Notes: a model not told the origin generated them from the letters alone. A DNA stretch of 64,000 nucleotides from Streptomyces sparsogenes (GCF_001704635.1 NZ_MAXF01000041.1:1-64000), one strand, 5' to 3'. Shown: positions 27,702 to 36,614, counted from the stretch's first letter. Translations and numbers: made by a program.

Positions 27702-28112
27702 TTACGCGGCCACCGGCCGGACGTTCTCCCTGACCCACTCCACGATCGATACGGTCGTGGCGCCCGGGGTGAAGATCTCGGCGACGCCCTGCTCCTTGAG
27801 GAGCGGGATGTCCGCCTCGGGGATGATGCCGCCGCCGAACACCTTGATGTCCTCCGCGTCGCGCTCCCGCAGCAGCTCTATCACCTTCGCGAAGAGCGTC
27901 ATGTGCGCCCCGGAGAGGATGGACAGCCCGATCGCGTCGGCGTCCTCCTGGATCGCGGTGTCGACGATCTGCTCAGGCGTCTGGTGCAGGCCGGTGTAGA
28001 TGACCTCCATGCCCGCGTCGCGCAGCGCCCGTGCGATGACCTTCGCCCCGCGGTCGTGACCGTCGAGCCCAGGCTTGGCCACCACCACGCGGATCGGACC
28101 GGTCACACCCAT
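27702..28112 (-). CDS. icmB: Isobutyryl-CoA mutase small (B12-binding) subunit
   Basis: 136 residues from ATG 28112, with GGAGG 5 nt upstream. It is a stand-alone cobalamin-binding domain. The signature DGHDRGAKV (DxHxxG) supplies the cobalt-ligand histidine. [12 protein letters not shown] and KVFGGGIIP complete the base-off/His-on fold. Length and sequence match the IcmB subunit of Streptomyces, which pairs with a separately encoded large subunit to interconvert isobutyryl-CoA and n-butyryl-CoA. Methylmalonyl-CoA mutase normally has this domain fused, so a small mutase subunit is the better call. No large subunit is in this window. No cobalamin riboswitch was recognised upstream. Confidence 0.85.
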   Translation of the reverse strand: MGVTGPIRVVVAKPGLDGHDRGAKVIARALRDAGMEVIYTGLHQTPEQIVDTAIQEDADAIGLSILSGAHMTLFAKVIELLRERDAEDIKVFGGGIIPEADIPLLKEQGVAEIFTPGATTVSIVEWVRENVRPVAA

Positions 28113-28504
28113 CGCAGCCTCCATGTCGTCATCCCACCCCGCCGCGCGTCGCGCGGATCTCGCCGACCGCCGTCGGGGGACGTGAACGTGAACGAACGTT
28201 ATCTCCAGCATCCCGCACGCAGCGGTTTCACGGCGCGCAGCGAGGGGGAAATCACACGTGGGACACATTCACCTCGGCCGCACCCACATTCGCCTCGAAT
28301 TCCGCGGGGCGGACCCACGCATCGGGCCGGCCATCAGGGGAGCCGCAGCGGGGACCGTCGCACCGCGCCGCGCCGTCAGTGAGGGCCGCCTGGCGCCGCG
28401 GTGCGACGGAGCGGTCGTACCGGACGAGCCCGGGAAGGGCTGTTCGCGAGGGCACACCGGGGCAGCGCCGCGCCTTCCGTGCGCCGTTGGGGAGGTCGGC
28501 CGCC
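28113..28504. other. Divergent upstream region of icmB and the lipase gene
   Basis: 392 bp with no supported gene. Around 28183-28202 the plus strand reads GAACGTGAACGAACGTT, an imperfect palindrome close to icmB that could be an operator. The lipase has a clear GGGAGG ribosome site at its end of the gap. I see no structured RNA. Confidence 0.4.
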
Positions 28505-29383
28505 ATGGGCCTCGCACGGATCCGCGCCACCGTCCTCGACCTGGCGATCCTCGCCGGGCATCTTCTCCTGTACCCGACCGGCCTGCTCCAGGAGCGCCCG
28601 CCGGCGACACCACCCGCCGCGCCGCCCGCCGGCCCGCCCGGCGAATCGCCCGCCGCGCCGACCGCCACCCCGCCCGACGGATCGCCCGCCGCACCCGCCG
28701 ACGCAGCGCCGGGCACCGTGGCCGCGCTGCCCACCGACGGTCCGGACCGCCGCCCGGTCCTCCTGCTGCACGGCTTCATCGACAACCGCTCGGTGTTCGT
28801 CCTGCTGCGCCGCTCGCTGCGCCGGCACGGCCGCCGGCACGTGGAGGCGCTCAACTACTCGCCGCTGACCTGCGATATCCGGGCCGCCGCGGCGCTGCTC
28901 GATCGCCATGTGCGCCAGATCTGCGCGCGCACCGGCCACAGCCGGGTGGATGTCGTCGGCCACAGCCTGGGCGGTCTGATCGCCCGTTACTACGTGCAGC
29001 GGCTGGGCGGGGACGCCCGGGTGCACACGCTGGTCACTCTCGGCACCCCGCACTCCGGCACCCGCACCGCGCCCCTGCTGGCCGCGCACCCACTGGTGCG
29101 CCAGATGTGTCCGGATTCCGATGTGATCGAGGAATTACGGCGCCCCGCCCCCGACTGCCGTACGCGGTTCGTCAGTTTCTGGAGCGATGTGGATCAGCTG
29201 ATGATCCCCGCGGAAACCGCCCGGATCGACCATCCGGATCTACGGGCGCGCAGCGTCCCCGTCAAGGGAATCGGGCATCTCGCCCTTCCGGTGCATCACG
29301 TGGTCGCGGCTCGAGTCCGCGAAACGCTGGACGCCGCCGACGAGGCCGCCGCAGACGCTTCGGGGGCCGTCTCGGTTGCGTGA
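28505..29383 (+). CDS. Secreted or membrane-tethered lipase/esterase (alpha/beta hydrolase)
   Basis: 292 residues from ATG 28505, with GGGAGG about 9 nt upstream. An N-terminal hydrophobic segment (LDLAILAGHLLLYPTGLL) acts as a signal or anchor, followed by a Pro/Ala-rich linker (31-80). The hydrolase core has the oxyanion-hole LLLHGF (87-92), the nucleophile elbow GHSLGG (Ser154), a candidate aspartate in FWSDVDQLM (Asp228 or Asp230) and the histidine in KGIGHLALP (His258). The catalytic triad is therefore intact. The HSGTRTAP segment after the TLGTPHSG strand is typical of bacterial triacylglycerol lipases. It acts outside the membrane on lipids; the substrate is unknown. It is followed at once by an M23 peptidase gene. 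Confidence 0.88.
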   Translation: MGLARIRATVLDLAILAGHLLLYPTGLLQERPPATPPAAPPAGPPGESPAAPTATPPDGSPAAPADAAPGTVAALPTDGPDRRPVLLLHGFIDNRSVFVLLRRSLRRHGRRHVEALNYSPLTCDIRAAAALLDRHVRQICARTGHSRVDVVGHSLGGLIARYYVQRLGGDARVHTLVTLGTPHSGTRTAPLLAAHPLVRQMCPDSDVIEELRRPAPDCRTRFVSFWSDVDQLMIPAETARIDHPDLRARSVPVKGIGHLALPVHHVVAARVRETLDAADEAAADASGAVSVA

Positions 29384-29567
29384 CGGGGCCGGAAGTTGCC
29401 GAACAGTAATCGAACATCCGGCCAAATTACGGCATGCGGTCAACCGAAAGGCGGCCAAATGCCCGTTCCGGCGTTACTCAAAACCTGAGGAAGATTGTCG
29501 CCGTCCCGAACCGCCGGGTACAGTCGCCGCTAATTCTCCTGCTGCCGAGGCGAAAGAGAAGTTGGTG

Positions 29568-31280
29568 GTGAACGACCGTCACCCATCGGGGATCACAACC
29601 TCGACCGTCCCCGCTCCTGACGCCTCATATCCTTACTACGAGGCTTACGACCAGCAGGGCACCGCGCACGGCTACGCCGGGTACGACGGCTGTTCCACCG
29701 GCACCTTCGACAACCTCACCGCCGCGTACGGCGACGGCGACCCCCTCTTCGGCTCACTCCCCGGCGGCCAGGACGGCGGCTACGGGGCCGGTGGCCTCGA
29801 CGGGTCCACGGGCGGGCAGTACGACGCCCCGCAGTGGGGGGCCGCGGCCGGCCCGTACGACTCCGGCACCTATGACACCACCGCGATGTGGGCCGACTCC
29901 GGCGTGCCGGCGGCCGGCACCATCCCGGCCCAGCAGGACTCGGACACCGGCGGCCAGTGGGACGCCACCGCCTGGGACACCACCGGCCACCACGACCTGG
30001 CGGCCGCCCAGTGGAGCGGCACCGGGCAGTACGACACCTCCGGGGTCGACACCGGCCAGACCCAGTGCTGGGACATGAGCGCCTACGCAACCGTCGACGA
30101 GTCGCAGTACGAGCAGCACGAGCAGCACACGCCGTACGAGCAGCACGCTCAGCACGCGCCGTACGAGCAGTACGAGCAGTACGAGCAGCACCAGACCTAC
30201 GGGAACTACGAAAAGCAGGAGCAGGGCGGGTACCACGAGGGCGGCTACGAGCACGGCGGCTACCAGCAGCCCGCCGAGCAGCCGTACGCCGTCCCCGAGG
30301 CGGAGTCCGAACCCGGGGCGGTGGCCGTGCACGAGGCCGAGACCCAGACCGCCCTCATGGTCCTGGACCTCGACTCGCCCGACGCCGACACCGGCATGCC
30401 CGGCACGGCGGGCACCGGCACCGCCGACCCCCACGACGCCGAGGGCGGCGCGACCGACGACGAGGATCGGGCCCCGGCCGAGACGGCCTCGCTTCCCTCC
30501 CCCCGCTCCGCCGCATCCCGCCGGGACGGCGGCCGCAGCCGCCGCCGCGCCCCCGCGGCCCGCCCCAAACGCTCCGCGCTCCTCACCGTCGCCGTTCCCT
30601 CCGTCTGCGCGCTGGGCGTCACCGCCGTGGCCGCCGCCTCCGTCAGCAACTTCGGCGACGACAAGAAGGACACCAAGACCACCCAGGCCGCCGCGGACAC
30701 CCCGCCGGTCAATCCCTCGGTCGCCAACAGCAAGCTGGACACCCAGCTCGCCGCGGGCCTCGAGGACGCCGACGACTTCCGGGACCGCGCCAGCCGCACC
30801 CAGGAGCGCATCGACCTCCACGCGCGCCAGGCCGCCGAGCGCAAGCGCAAGCTCGCAGAGGCCGCGCGCAAGGAAGCGCTGCGGCCGAAGTTCGCGCTGC
30901 CCGTCTCGCAGCACGGACTGAGCGCCGGCTTCGGCCAGGCGGGCGTCAACTGGATGTCCCTGCACACCGGCATCGACTTCCCGGTCGACAACGGCACCCC
31001 GGTCATGGCCGCGACCGACGGCACCGTGCGCACCCAGTGGAACGACGCCTACGGCAACATGGTCATATTGACCAGCCCGGATGGCACCGAGACCTGGTAC
31101 TGCCACCTGAGCACCGCCAAGATCCGGGCCGGATCGGTCAAGGCCGGGGACGTCATCGCGTACTCCGGGGACTCCGGCAACTCCACCGGGCCGCACCTCC
31201 ACTTCGAGGTGCACCCCGGCGGCGGCGCGGCCATCAACCCGCTGCCGTGGCTGCGCAGCCACGGGCTCGACCCGACGTAA
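29568..31280 (+). CDS. M23 metallopeptidase (LytM-type cell-wall hydrolase)
   Basis: About 570 residues from GTG 29568 (VNDRHPSGITT); GTG 29565 is equivalent. The first 330 residues are low complexity: Gly/Tyr/Thr/Asp-rich, then an EQH/EQY repeat. A basic segment (SRRRAPAARPKRS) precedes one transmembrane helix (LLTVAVPSVCALGVTAVAAASV) and a coiled coil (RDRASRTQERIDLHARQAAERKRKL). The C-terminal M23 domain has the zinc ligands HTGIDFPVDNG (His, Asp) and HLHFEV, with GHLHF-like GPHLHFE. It should cut peptidoglycan cross-bridges at the cell surface. No ydaO motif precedes it, unlike the NlpC/P60 gene at 34220. The repeat-rich cytoplasmic part is unusual and may scaffold a partner. Confidence 0.88.
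   Translation: MNDRHPSGITTSTVPAPDASYPYYEAYDQQGTAHGYAGYDGCSTGTFDNLTAAYGDGDPLFGSLPGGQDGGYGAGGLDGSTGGQYDAPQWGAAAGPYDSGTYDTTAMWADSGVPAAGTIPAQQDSDTGGQWDATAWDTTGHHDLAAAQWSGTGQYDTSGVDTGQTQCWDMSAYATVDESQYEQHEQHTPYEQHAQHAPYEQYEQYEQHQTYGNYEKQEQGGYHEGGYEHGGYQQPAEQPYAVPEAESEPGAVAVHEAETQTALMVLDLDSPDADTGMPGTAGTGTADPHDAEGGATDDEDRAPAETASLPSPRSAASRRDGGRSRRRAPAARPKRSALLTVAVPSVCALGVTAVAAASVSNFGDDKKDTKTTQAAADTPPVNPSVANSKLDTQLAAGLEDADDFRDRASRTQERIDLHARQAAERKRKLAEAARKEALRPKFALPVSQHGLSAGFGQAGVNWMSLHTGIDFPVDNGTPVMAATDGTVRTQWNDAYGNMVILTSPDGTETWYCHLSTAKIRAGSVKAGDVIAYSGDSGNSTGPHLHFEVHPGGGAAINPLPWLRSHGLDPT
30100..30230. repeat. EQH/EQY codon repeat in the M23 gene
   Basis: GAGCAGCAC and GAGCAGTAC triplets alternate, with GCCGTAC before some of them, giving a Glu-Gln-His/Tyr-rich stretch. 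The tract is in frame and likely unstable in length. Confidence 0.7.
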
Positions 31281-31336
31281 CCCGCGTAACCCACCCCGAG
31301 ACGGCCTACCCCCGGAACAGGCCCACCCCGGAGGCG

Positions 31337-31363
31337 GGCTCACCCCCGGGACGAGGGTGAGCC
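31337..31363. terminator. Bidirectional terminator between M23 and pcrA genes
   Basis: GGCTCACCC (31337-31345) pairs with GGGTGAGCC (31355-31363), loop of 9 nt, between two convergent stops. Confidence 0.75.
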
Positions 31364-31391
31364 GGCTACAGCTTCTCGGCTACAGCTTCTC
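31364..31391. repeat. 14-bp tandem duplication at the pcrA stop
   Basis: GGCTACAGCTTCTC is repeated exactly at 31364-31377 and 31378-31391. On the pcrA strand it carries the last codons and TAG of pcrA, so the stop codon is duplicated. Confidence 0.9.
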
Positions 31392-33884
31392 CACCGGGGC
31401 GTACCGCAGCAGCAGCCGCTTCGGCTTCTCGTCGCCGAAGTCGATCGTCGCCTCCGCGTTGTCCCCGCTCCCCTTCACCGCGACCACGGTGCCGAGCCCG
31501 AACGCGTCATGGGTGACCCGGTCCCCGATGGCCAGCGAGACCACCGGCCGCTCCTTGGCCCGCCGCGTGGCGAAACCGGCGGCCCCGGCCCCCGCCCGCG
31601 AACGCGAGGAGGACAGCGACGAGGACAGCGAGGACGCGACCCCCGCGACGGCCCCGACGGCCCCCATCGACGCCGACGGGGTGGCGGGCCCGGTCCGCTG
31701 CCAGCGCACGTACTGGTCGGGGATCTCCTCCAGGAAGCGGGACGGCGGGTTGTACGCGGGCTGGCCCCAGGCGCTGCGCATCGTCGACCGCGTCAGATAC
31801 AGCCGCTCGCGGGCGCGCGTGATGCCGACGTACGCCAGCCGCCGCTCCTCCTCCAGCTCCTTGGTCTGGCCGAGCGCGCGCATGTGGGGGAAGACCCCGT
31901 CCTCCATGCCGCTGAGGAAGACCACCGGGAACTCCAGGCCCTTGGCGGTGTGGAGCGTCATCAGGGTGATGACCCCGGAGCCCTCGGTGTCGTCGTCGGG
32001 GATCTGGTCGGAGTCGGCGACGAGCGCGACCTGCTCCAGGAACTCCGCGAGCGTCCCCGGGTTCTCCTCGCCGCGCTCCTGCTCGTACTCCAGGGCGACG
32101 GCCGCGAGCTCCTGGAGGTTCTCGATCCGGGTCTCGTCCTGCGGGTCCGTGGACGCCTGCAACTCGGCCAGATAGCCCGTGCGCTCCAGCACCGCCTCCA
32201 GCACGGTGGCCGGCCCCGCGCCCGACTCGGCGATCGTCCGCAACTCCTCCATCAGCACGTTGAACCGCTTCACCGCGTTTGCCGAGCGGGCCGCCATCCC
32301 GTACGCCTCGTCGACCCGGCGCAGCGCCTGCGGGAAGGTGATCTTCTCGCGCAGCGCCAGCGCGTCGATCATCGCCTCGGCGCGCTCGCCGATGCCGCGC
32401 TTCGGCACGTTCAGAATCCGGCGCAGCGGGACGGCGTCCTCCGGGTTGGCCAGCACCCGCAGATACGCGAGGACGTCGCGGACCTCCTTGCGCTCGTAGA
32501 AGCGCACGCCGCCGACGACCTTGTACGGCAGCCCGACCCGAATGAAGACCTCTTCGAAGACACGGGACTGGGCGTTGGTCCGGTAGAAGACGGCCACGTC
32601 CCCGGCCCGGGCCTCGCCCGCGTCCGTCAGCCGGTCGATCTCGTCGGCGACGAACTGCGCCTCGTCGTGCTCGGTGTCGGCCACATAGCCGGTGATGGTG
32701 GCCCCGGCGCCGGCCTCGGTCCACAGGTTCTTCGGGCGGCGGTTCTCGTTGCGCTCGATGACGGCGTTGGCCGCGCTGAGGATCGTCTGGGTGGAGCGGT
32801 AGTTCTGCTCCAGCAGGATGGTGGTGGCGTCCGGGTAGTCCTCCTCGAACTGGAGGATGTTACGGATCGTGGCGCCCCGGAAGGCGTAGATCGACTGGTC
32901 GGCGTCGCCCACCACGCACAGCTCGGCGGGCGGGACCGCGTCGCCCCCGTCGCCGCCCTCGCCGCCGGCGGCCACCGGGCCGGTGCCCACCAGCTCGCGC
33001 ACCAGCGTGTACTGCGCGTGGTTGGTGTCCTGGTACTCGTCGACCAGGACGTGCCGGAAGCGGCGGCGGTAGTGCTCGGCGACGTCCGGGAACGCCTGGA
33101 GCAGATTGACCGTCGTCATGATGATGTCGTCGAAGTCGAGGGCATTGGCCTCGCGCAGCCGCGACTGGTACATCGCGTATGCCTCGGCGAGGGTCTTCTC
33201 GAAGCCGTCCGCTGCCTGTCCGGCGAAGGTCTCCTCGTCGATGAGCTCGTTCTTCAGGTTGGAGATCTTGGCGCTGAAGGACTTGGGCGGATACCGCTTG
33301 GGGTCGAGGTCCAGGTCCCGGCACACCAGCGCCATCAGCCGCTTGGAGTCGGCCGCGTCGTAGATCGAGAAGGAGGAGGTGAAGCCGAGCTTCTTTGACT
33401 CGCGGCGCAGGATGCGCACACAGGCGCTGTGGAAGGTCGATACCCACATGGCCTTGGCGCGCGGGCCGACCAGCTCCTCGACCCGCTCCTTCATCTCGCC
33501 CGCGGCCTTGTTGGTGAAGGTGATGGCGAGGATCTGGCCGGGGTGGACCCCGCGCGCGCCGAGCAGATGCGCGATGCGGTGGGTGAGCACCCGGGTCTTG
33601 CCGGATCCGGCGCCCGCGACGATCAGCAGCGGCGAGCCGGTGTGGACCACGGCGGCTCTCTGCTGCTCGTTGAGCCCCTCGAGCAGCGCGGCCGGGTCCA
33701 CGGCGGGCCGGGCGGCGCCGTCGCGGTAGTACGCCTCCCGGGGGGCGGGCGCGTCGAACCTCCCGGCAAAGAGGTCGTGCGGGACGTCCTCACCGGCGGG
33801 CCGGCCGTCGTCCTCGGGCGGCGGGGGCTCCTCGTCCGGGGGCCCGAGATCCGCCAGGAAGCTGTCGTCAAAGAGGCTGCTCAT
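31380..33884 (-). CDS. pcrA: ATP-dependent DNA helicase PcrA/UvrD
   Basis: 834 residues, superfamily 1A 3'-5' helicase for DNA repair, replication restart and plasmid or recombination control. An acidic Pro-rich N-terminus (1-60) is followed by LLEGLNEQQRAAVVH (Q motif), Walker A VAGAGSGKTRVLTHR, motif Ia TFTNKAAGEMK and the Walker B VDEYQDTNHAQ. Motif III (VVGDADQSIYAFRGA), motif IV-V (VMTLHTAKGLEFPVVFL) and motif VI (AYVGITRARERLYL) follow. The C-terminus ends with a Tudor-like fold typical of PcrA (GDRVTHDAFGLGTVV). The ATG at 33884 is the only reasonable start. It is convergent with the M23 gene; its last 14 nt are duplicated. Confidence 0.97.
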   Translation of the reverse strand: MSSLFDDSFLADLGPPDEEPPPPEDDGRPAGEDVPHDLFAGRFDAPAPREAYYRDGAARPAVDPAALLEGLNEQQRAAVVHTGSPLLIVAGAGSGKTRVLTHRIAHLLGARGVHPGQILAITFTNKAAGEMKERVEELVGPRAKAMWVSTFHSACVRILRRESKKLGFTSSFSIYDAADSKRLMALVCRDLDLDPKRYPPKSFSAKISNLKNELIDEETFAGQAADGFEKTLAEAYAMYQSRLREANALDFDDIIMTTVNLLQAFPDVAEHYRRRFRHVLVDEYQDTNHAQYTLVRELVGTGPVAAGGEGGDGGDAVPPAELCVVGDADQSIYAFRGATIRNILQFEEDYPDATTILLEQNYRSTQTILSAANAVIERNENRRPKNLWTEAGAGATITGYVADTEHDEAQFVADEIDRLTDAGEARAGDVAVFYRTNAQSRVFEEVFIRVGLPYKVVGGVRFYERKEVRDVLAYLRVLANPEDAVPLRRILNVPKRGIGERAEAMIDALALREKITFPQALRRVDEAYGMAARSANAVKRFNVLMEELRTIAESGAGPATVLEAVLERTGYLAELQASTDPQDETRIENLQELAAVALEYEQERGEENPGTLAEFLEQVALVADSDQIPDDDTEGSGVITLMTLHTAKGLEFPVVFLSGMEDGVFPHMRALGQTKELEEERRLAYVGITRARERLYLTRSTMRSAWGQPAYNPPSRFLEEIPDQYVRWQRTGPATPSASMGAVGAVAGVASSLSSSLSSSRSRAGAGAAGFATRRAKERPVVSLAIGDRVTHDAFGLGTVVAVKGSGDNAEATIDFGDEKPKRLLLRYAPVEKL

Positions 33885-33965
33885 CGCTCACCGAGTCTAG
33901 GACGCCGCACTGACAGCGTACGTACGGATGTCACGAAACGGTTTCGGGGCAATTCGAACACAGGC

Positions 33966-33995
33966 TTCACACGGGCCCCACAAGCCCGCTACCGT
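33966..33995 (+). promoter_or_regulatory. Candidate promoter for the riboswitch/NlpC/P60 transcript
   Basis: TTCACA (33966-33971), an 18-bp spacer and TACCGT (33990-33995) fit a Streptomyces housekeeping-type promoter. It would start transcription about 45 nt before the riboswitch. Confidence 0.4.
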
Positions 33996-34048
33996 CCACC
34001 GTCAGGCGGCCCGTAACCCGTCGGCGACCGCGCCGGCACGGGCTGTCT

Positions 34049-34212
34049 CCGCCGAGTCCGGCCCCGCCGCGAGGCGGCTGGAGCCGGGGACCCACGCGCA
34101 CCACCGGGGTGAATCGGGCCGCGCGGCGACCCAGCCGCCGCACGGCCCGTAGGGCAGCCTTCCGACGCCCGAACCCGACAGCTAACCCGGTAGGCGGTCC
34201 ACGGAAGGAGTC
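34049..34212 (+). ncRNA. ydaO/yuaA (c-di-AMP) riboswitch
   Basis: The leader starts CCGCCGAGTCCGG and contains GGGGTGAATCGGG. It ends with the characteristic CCGAACCCGACAGCTAACCCGGTAGGCG block, written in part at 34169-34196, then GGTCCACGGAAGGAGTCG. These are the hallmarks of the ydaO family that senses c-di-AMP and, in Streptomyces, precedes cell-wall hydrolase genes. The ribosome-binding GGAAGGAG lies at its very end, so ligand binding may control translation, transcription or both. Boundaries are approximate. Confidence 0.85.
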
Positions 34213-34219
34213 GCCTCCC

Positions 34220-35374
34220 TTGGCGTCGCACCGCAAGCCCCGGGCCCGGACACGGGACTCGGCCACCGGCCGCCGCACCGCCGTCTCCGTCACCATGGCG
34301 GCCCTCGCGTCCGTCACCCTGCTGAGCCAGACGGCGAGCGCCGAGCCCGGCAAGCCCAAGCCGTCGATCGAAGAGGTCAAGAAGAAGGTCGACACGCTCT
34401 ACCACCAGGCGGAGTCCGCCACCCAGGGCTACAACGCGGCCAAGGAGCGCACGGGCGCGCAGCGCGCCAAGGTGGACAAGCTGCTCGACAGCATCGCCGA
34501 CCGGGCCGAGAAGCTGAACGAGGCACAGCGGACGCTGGGCATCTACGCGGCGGCGCAGTACCGCGGCGGCGGCATGGCCTCCTCCACCGCGACCCTGCTG
34601 TTCGCCTCCGACGCGCAGGGCATCTTCGACCAGTCCCACCTGATGGACCGGCTGACCAAAGGGCAGAAGAAGGCCGTCGCCGACTTCAGGTCGCAGCAGG
34701 CGAAGGCCGCCGAGGAGCGCGCGAAGGCCACCGAGTCCCTGGCCGCGCTGACCCGCTCCCAGGAGCAGCTGAAGACCAGGAAGAAGACCGTCCAGGACAA
34801 GCTCACCCAGGCCCGCCAGCTGCTGTCGGAGCTGACCGCCGAGGAGAAGGCGCGGCTGGCGGCGATCGAGCGGAAGAAGGCGGAGGAGGCCCGCCGCAAG
34901 GCCGCGGAGCTGGCACGGAAGCAGCGGGAGGCGGCGGCGGAGCGGGAGCAGCAGCAGGGCCAGGGCGGCGGCTCCGGCTCGACCGCCCCGTCGGGGTCCT
35001 CCGGCAACTCCGGCGGCTCGCACTCCACCAGGGCCGACAAGGCCATCGCCTTCGCGCGCTCGCAGCTCGGCAAGCCGTACGTCTGGGGCGCGACCGGCCC
35101 CAACTCCTACGACTGCTCGGGGCTCACCCAGGCCGCCTGGAAGACCGCCGGGGTCTCACTGCCGCGCACCACCTGGGACCAGGTGAAGGTCGGCACCCGC
35201 GTGTCGACCTCCGACCTCCGGCCGGGCGATCTCGTCTTCTTCTACGGCGACATCAGCCATGTCGGTCTCTATATAGGCGACGGAATGATGATCCACGCCC
35301 CCAAGCCGGGTGATGTGGTCAAGAAGGCGCCGATCACCGAGATGCCGATCTACGGAAGCGTCCGCCCGGCATAG
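34220..35374 (+). CDS. Secreted NlpC/P60 peptidoglycan hydrolase under a c-di-AMP riboswitch
   Basis: 384 residues from TTG 34220 (L/M-ASHRKPRARTRDS), AAGGAG about 10 nt upstream; the paralogue at 36926 starts the same way (MASHRKPKQR), which supports this start. A signal peptide (TAVSVTMAALASVTLLSQTASA) is followed by a long coiled coil (about 45-240, Lys/Glu/Ala-rich) and a Gly/Ser linker. The C-terminal NlpC/P60 domain has the catalytic cysteine in YDCSGLTQAAW, a histidine in ISHVGLYIGDG and the third residue in MIHAPKPGD. It cleaves stem peptides in the wall. The coiled coil suggests activation by a partner. The c-di-AMP switch upstream ties it to wall or osmotic homeostasis. Confidence 0.93.
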   Translation: MASHRKPRARTRDSATGRRTAVSVTMAALASVTLLSQTASAEPGKPKPSIEEVKKKVDTLYHQAESATQGYNAAKERTGAQRAKVDKLLDSIADRAEKLNEAQRTLGIYAAAQYRGGGMASSTATLLFASDAQGIFDQSHLMDRLTKGQKKAVADFRSQQAKAAEERAKATESLAALTRSQEQLKTRKKTVQDKLTQARQLLSELTAEEKARLAAIERKKAEEARRKAAELARKQREAAAEREQQQGQGGGSGSTAPSGSSGNSGGSHSTRADKAIAFARSQLGKPYVWGATGPNSYDCSGLTQAAWKTAGVSLPRTTWDQVKVGTRVSTSDLRPGDLVFFYGDISHVGLYIGDGMMIHAPKPGDVVKKAPITEMPIYGSVRPA

Positions 35375-35434
35375 CCGGCCGGTCACCTCAGCCGGTCCCG
35401 GTCCCCGTCCCGGACCCGGACCGGTCGGGCCCAG

Positions 35435-35454
35435 GGCGGCGGCCAACCGCCGCC
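35435..35454. terminator. Convergent terminator hairpin
   Basis: GGCGGCGG (35435-35442), loop CCAA, CCGCCGCC (35447-35454), between the convergent NlpC/P60 and L,D-transpeptidase genes. Confidence 0.65.
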
Positions 35455-35475
35455 GCCCCGGGCCCGGGGGCCGGC

Positions 35476-36180
35476 TCAGGTGCCGGGCTTGCGGCCGTAG
35501 ACGAAGACGTCGTCGCCGTTCCGCAGCATGCTCCAGTACTTCTTGGCGTCGGCCTTGCGCATGTTGACGCAGCCGTGGGAGCCGGGCGGCGACCACACGC
35601 TGCCCGCGATGGAGTGGAAGGCCTGCCCGCCGTCGAAGAACTGGCTGTAGGGCATCGCCACGTCGTAGAGCGTCGACCAGTGGTCGATGTCCCGCCAGTA
35701 GATCTTCTTCAGCCCGCCCCGGGTCTCGTACCGGTCACGGCCGGTGCGCACCGGCACCGGGCCGAACTTCAGCCGCGAGCCGTCCTGGATCCAGCTCAGC
35801 TGGCGGGTGAGGTCCACGCAGGCGATGCGGCCCTTATTGGTGGGGCACTTCCTCGCCTTGTTCGGGTTGTGCCCCGCCGCCTTCTGCTTGTTGATCAGGT
35901 CCATCACGCCCCAGGTGACCGGCCCCGCGTACCCGATGGTCGGGCTGATGCCGTGGTTGACCTGGAACTTCTGGATCGCCAGGCAGTCCGCCCGCGACTG
36001 CCGCCCGTCGACCGGGCGGCCCAGGAACTTCTCCGCCTGCTTCTGGTACGGCCCCGTGCTCGTCGTGCACGACGAGGCGGCCTGCGCCGGGGTGCCCAGC
36101 GCGACCGCCAGCGGCACCACCATCCCCGCCACCCCCAACGCCAGGCCCGCCCGGCGGCTCCATGCCGCAACTACCCCCAT
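35476..36180 (-). CDS. L,D-transpeptidase with peptidoglycan-binding domain
   Basis: 234 residues from ATG 36180. A signal peptide (LALGVAGMVVPLAVALGTPAQA) precedes a small peptidoglycan-binding-like region with CLAIQKFQVNHGISPTIGY. A YkuD catalytic domain follows, with the hallmark FHSIAGSVWSPPGSHGCVNM, in which HGC supplies the nucleophilic cysteine. It should form 3-3 cross-links in peptidoglycan outside the cell. About 150 residues are catalytic. Cysteines at SSCTTS, DCLAI, RKCPT and IACVD suggest disulphides. It faces the NlpC/P60 gene, with a terminator between them. Confidence 0.92.
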   Translation of the reverse strand: MGVVAAWSRRAGLALGVAGMVVPLAVALGTPAQAASSCTTSTGPYQKQAEKFLGRPVDGRQSRADCLAIQKFQVNHGISPTIGYAGPVTWGVMDLINKQKAAGHNPNKARKCPTNKGRIACVDLTRQLSWIQDGSRLKFGPVPVRTGRDRYETRGGLKKIYWRDIDHWSTLYDVAMPYSQFFDGGQAFHSIAGSVWSPPGSHGCVNMRKADAKKYWSMLRNGDDVFVYGRKPGT

Positions 36181-36260
36181 TGCCCGCTCCCTTCGGCTGC
36201 CTTTGTCCCATAAGACCGACAGCGGGGGCAGGTGGTTGCACGGAACCTGTCAGAAAACGG

Positions 36261-36614
36261 TCAGGTCCACAGGACGGCGATGAAGATGTTGGCCGTGGTC
36301 AGCAGCCCCACCGCGCCGAGGGCCGCCGCCTCGACCTTCTCCTCGTCGCGCTTCACATAGACCAGCCCCAGGACCACGATCAGCAGCGCCAGCTTCACGC
36401 CGATCTTGATGTTGTTCACGCTGTTGCCGTCGGCCTGGTTGAACCCCACCAGCGCGGCACCGGTCACCAGCATGGTCAGGGCGCCGTGCAGCATCCCCTG
36501 GGTCATCCGGCCCTCGCCCGCGCGCATCGGCTTCAGCTGCGCGAGGAAGCCGCCGAGCAGCGCGGCGATGCCGACGATGTGCAGCCCGACGAAAACATGA
36601 ATGAGGACGTCCAT
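36261..36614 (-). CDS. Small four-helix integral membrane protein
   Basis: 117 residues from ATG 36614 (MDVLIHVFVGLHIVGIAALL). Four hydrophobic segments are visible: VFVGLHIVGIAALLGGFLAQL, GALTMLVTGAALVGFNQ, IKIGVKLALLIVVLGLVYV and ALGAVGLLTTANIFIAVLW. There is a short basic loop (VKRDEEKVEA). No enzyme motif is visible. The pattern recalls small conserved actinobacterial membrane proteins of unknown function. It is on the minus strand and divergent from the second NlpC/P60 gene. Confidence 0.75.
   Translation of the reverse strand: MDVLIHVFVGLHIVGIAALLGGFLAQLKPMRAGEGRMTQGMLHGALTMLVTGAALVGFNQADGNSVNNIKIGVKLALLIVVLGLVYVKRDEEKVEAAALGAVGLLTTANIFIAVLWT

Noticed and set aside
27702..28268. Longer icmB starting at 28268
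   Set aside because: The extra N-terminus is Arg/Cys-rich and not family-like. ATG 28112 has GGAGG and gives the known 136-residue length.
29383..29567. A ydaO riboswitch before the M23 peptidase, expected by analogy
   Set aside because: None of the ydaO hallmark sequences is present in this gap; only the leader at 34049 has them.
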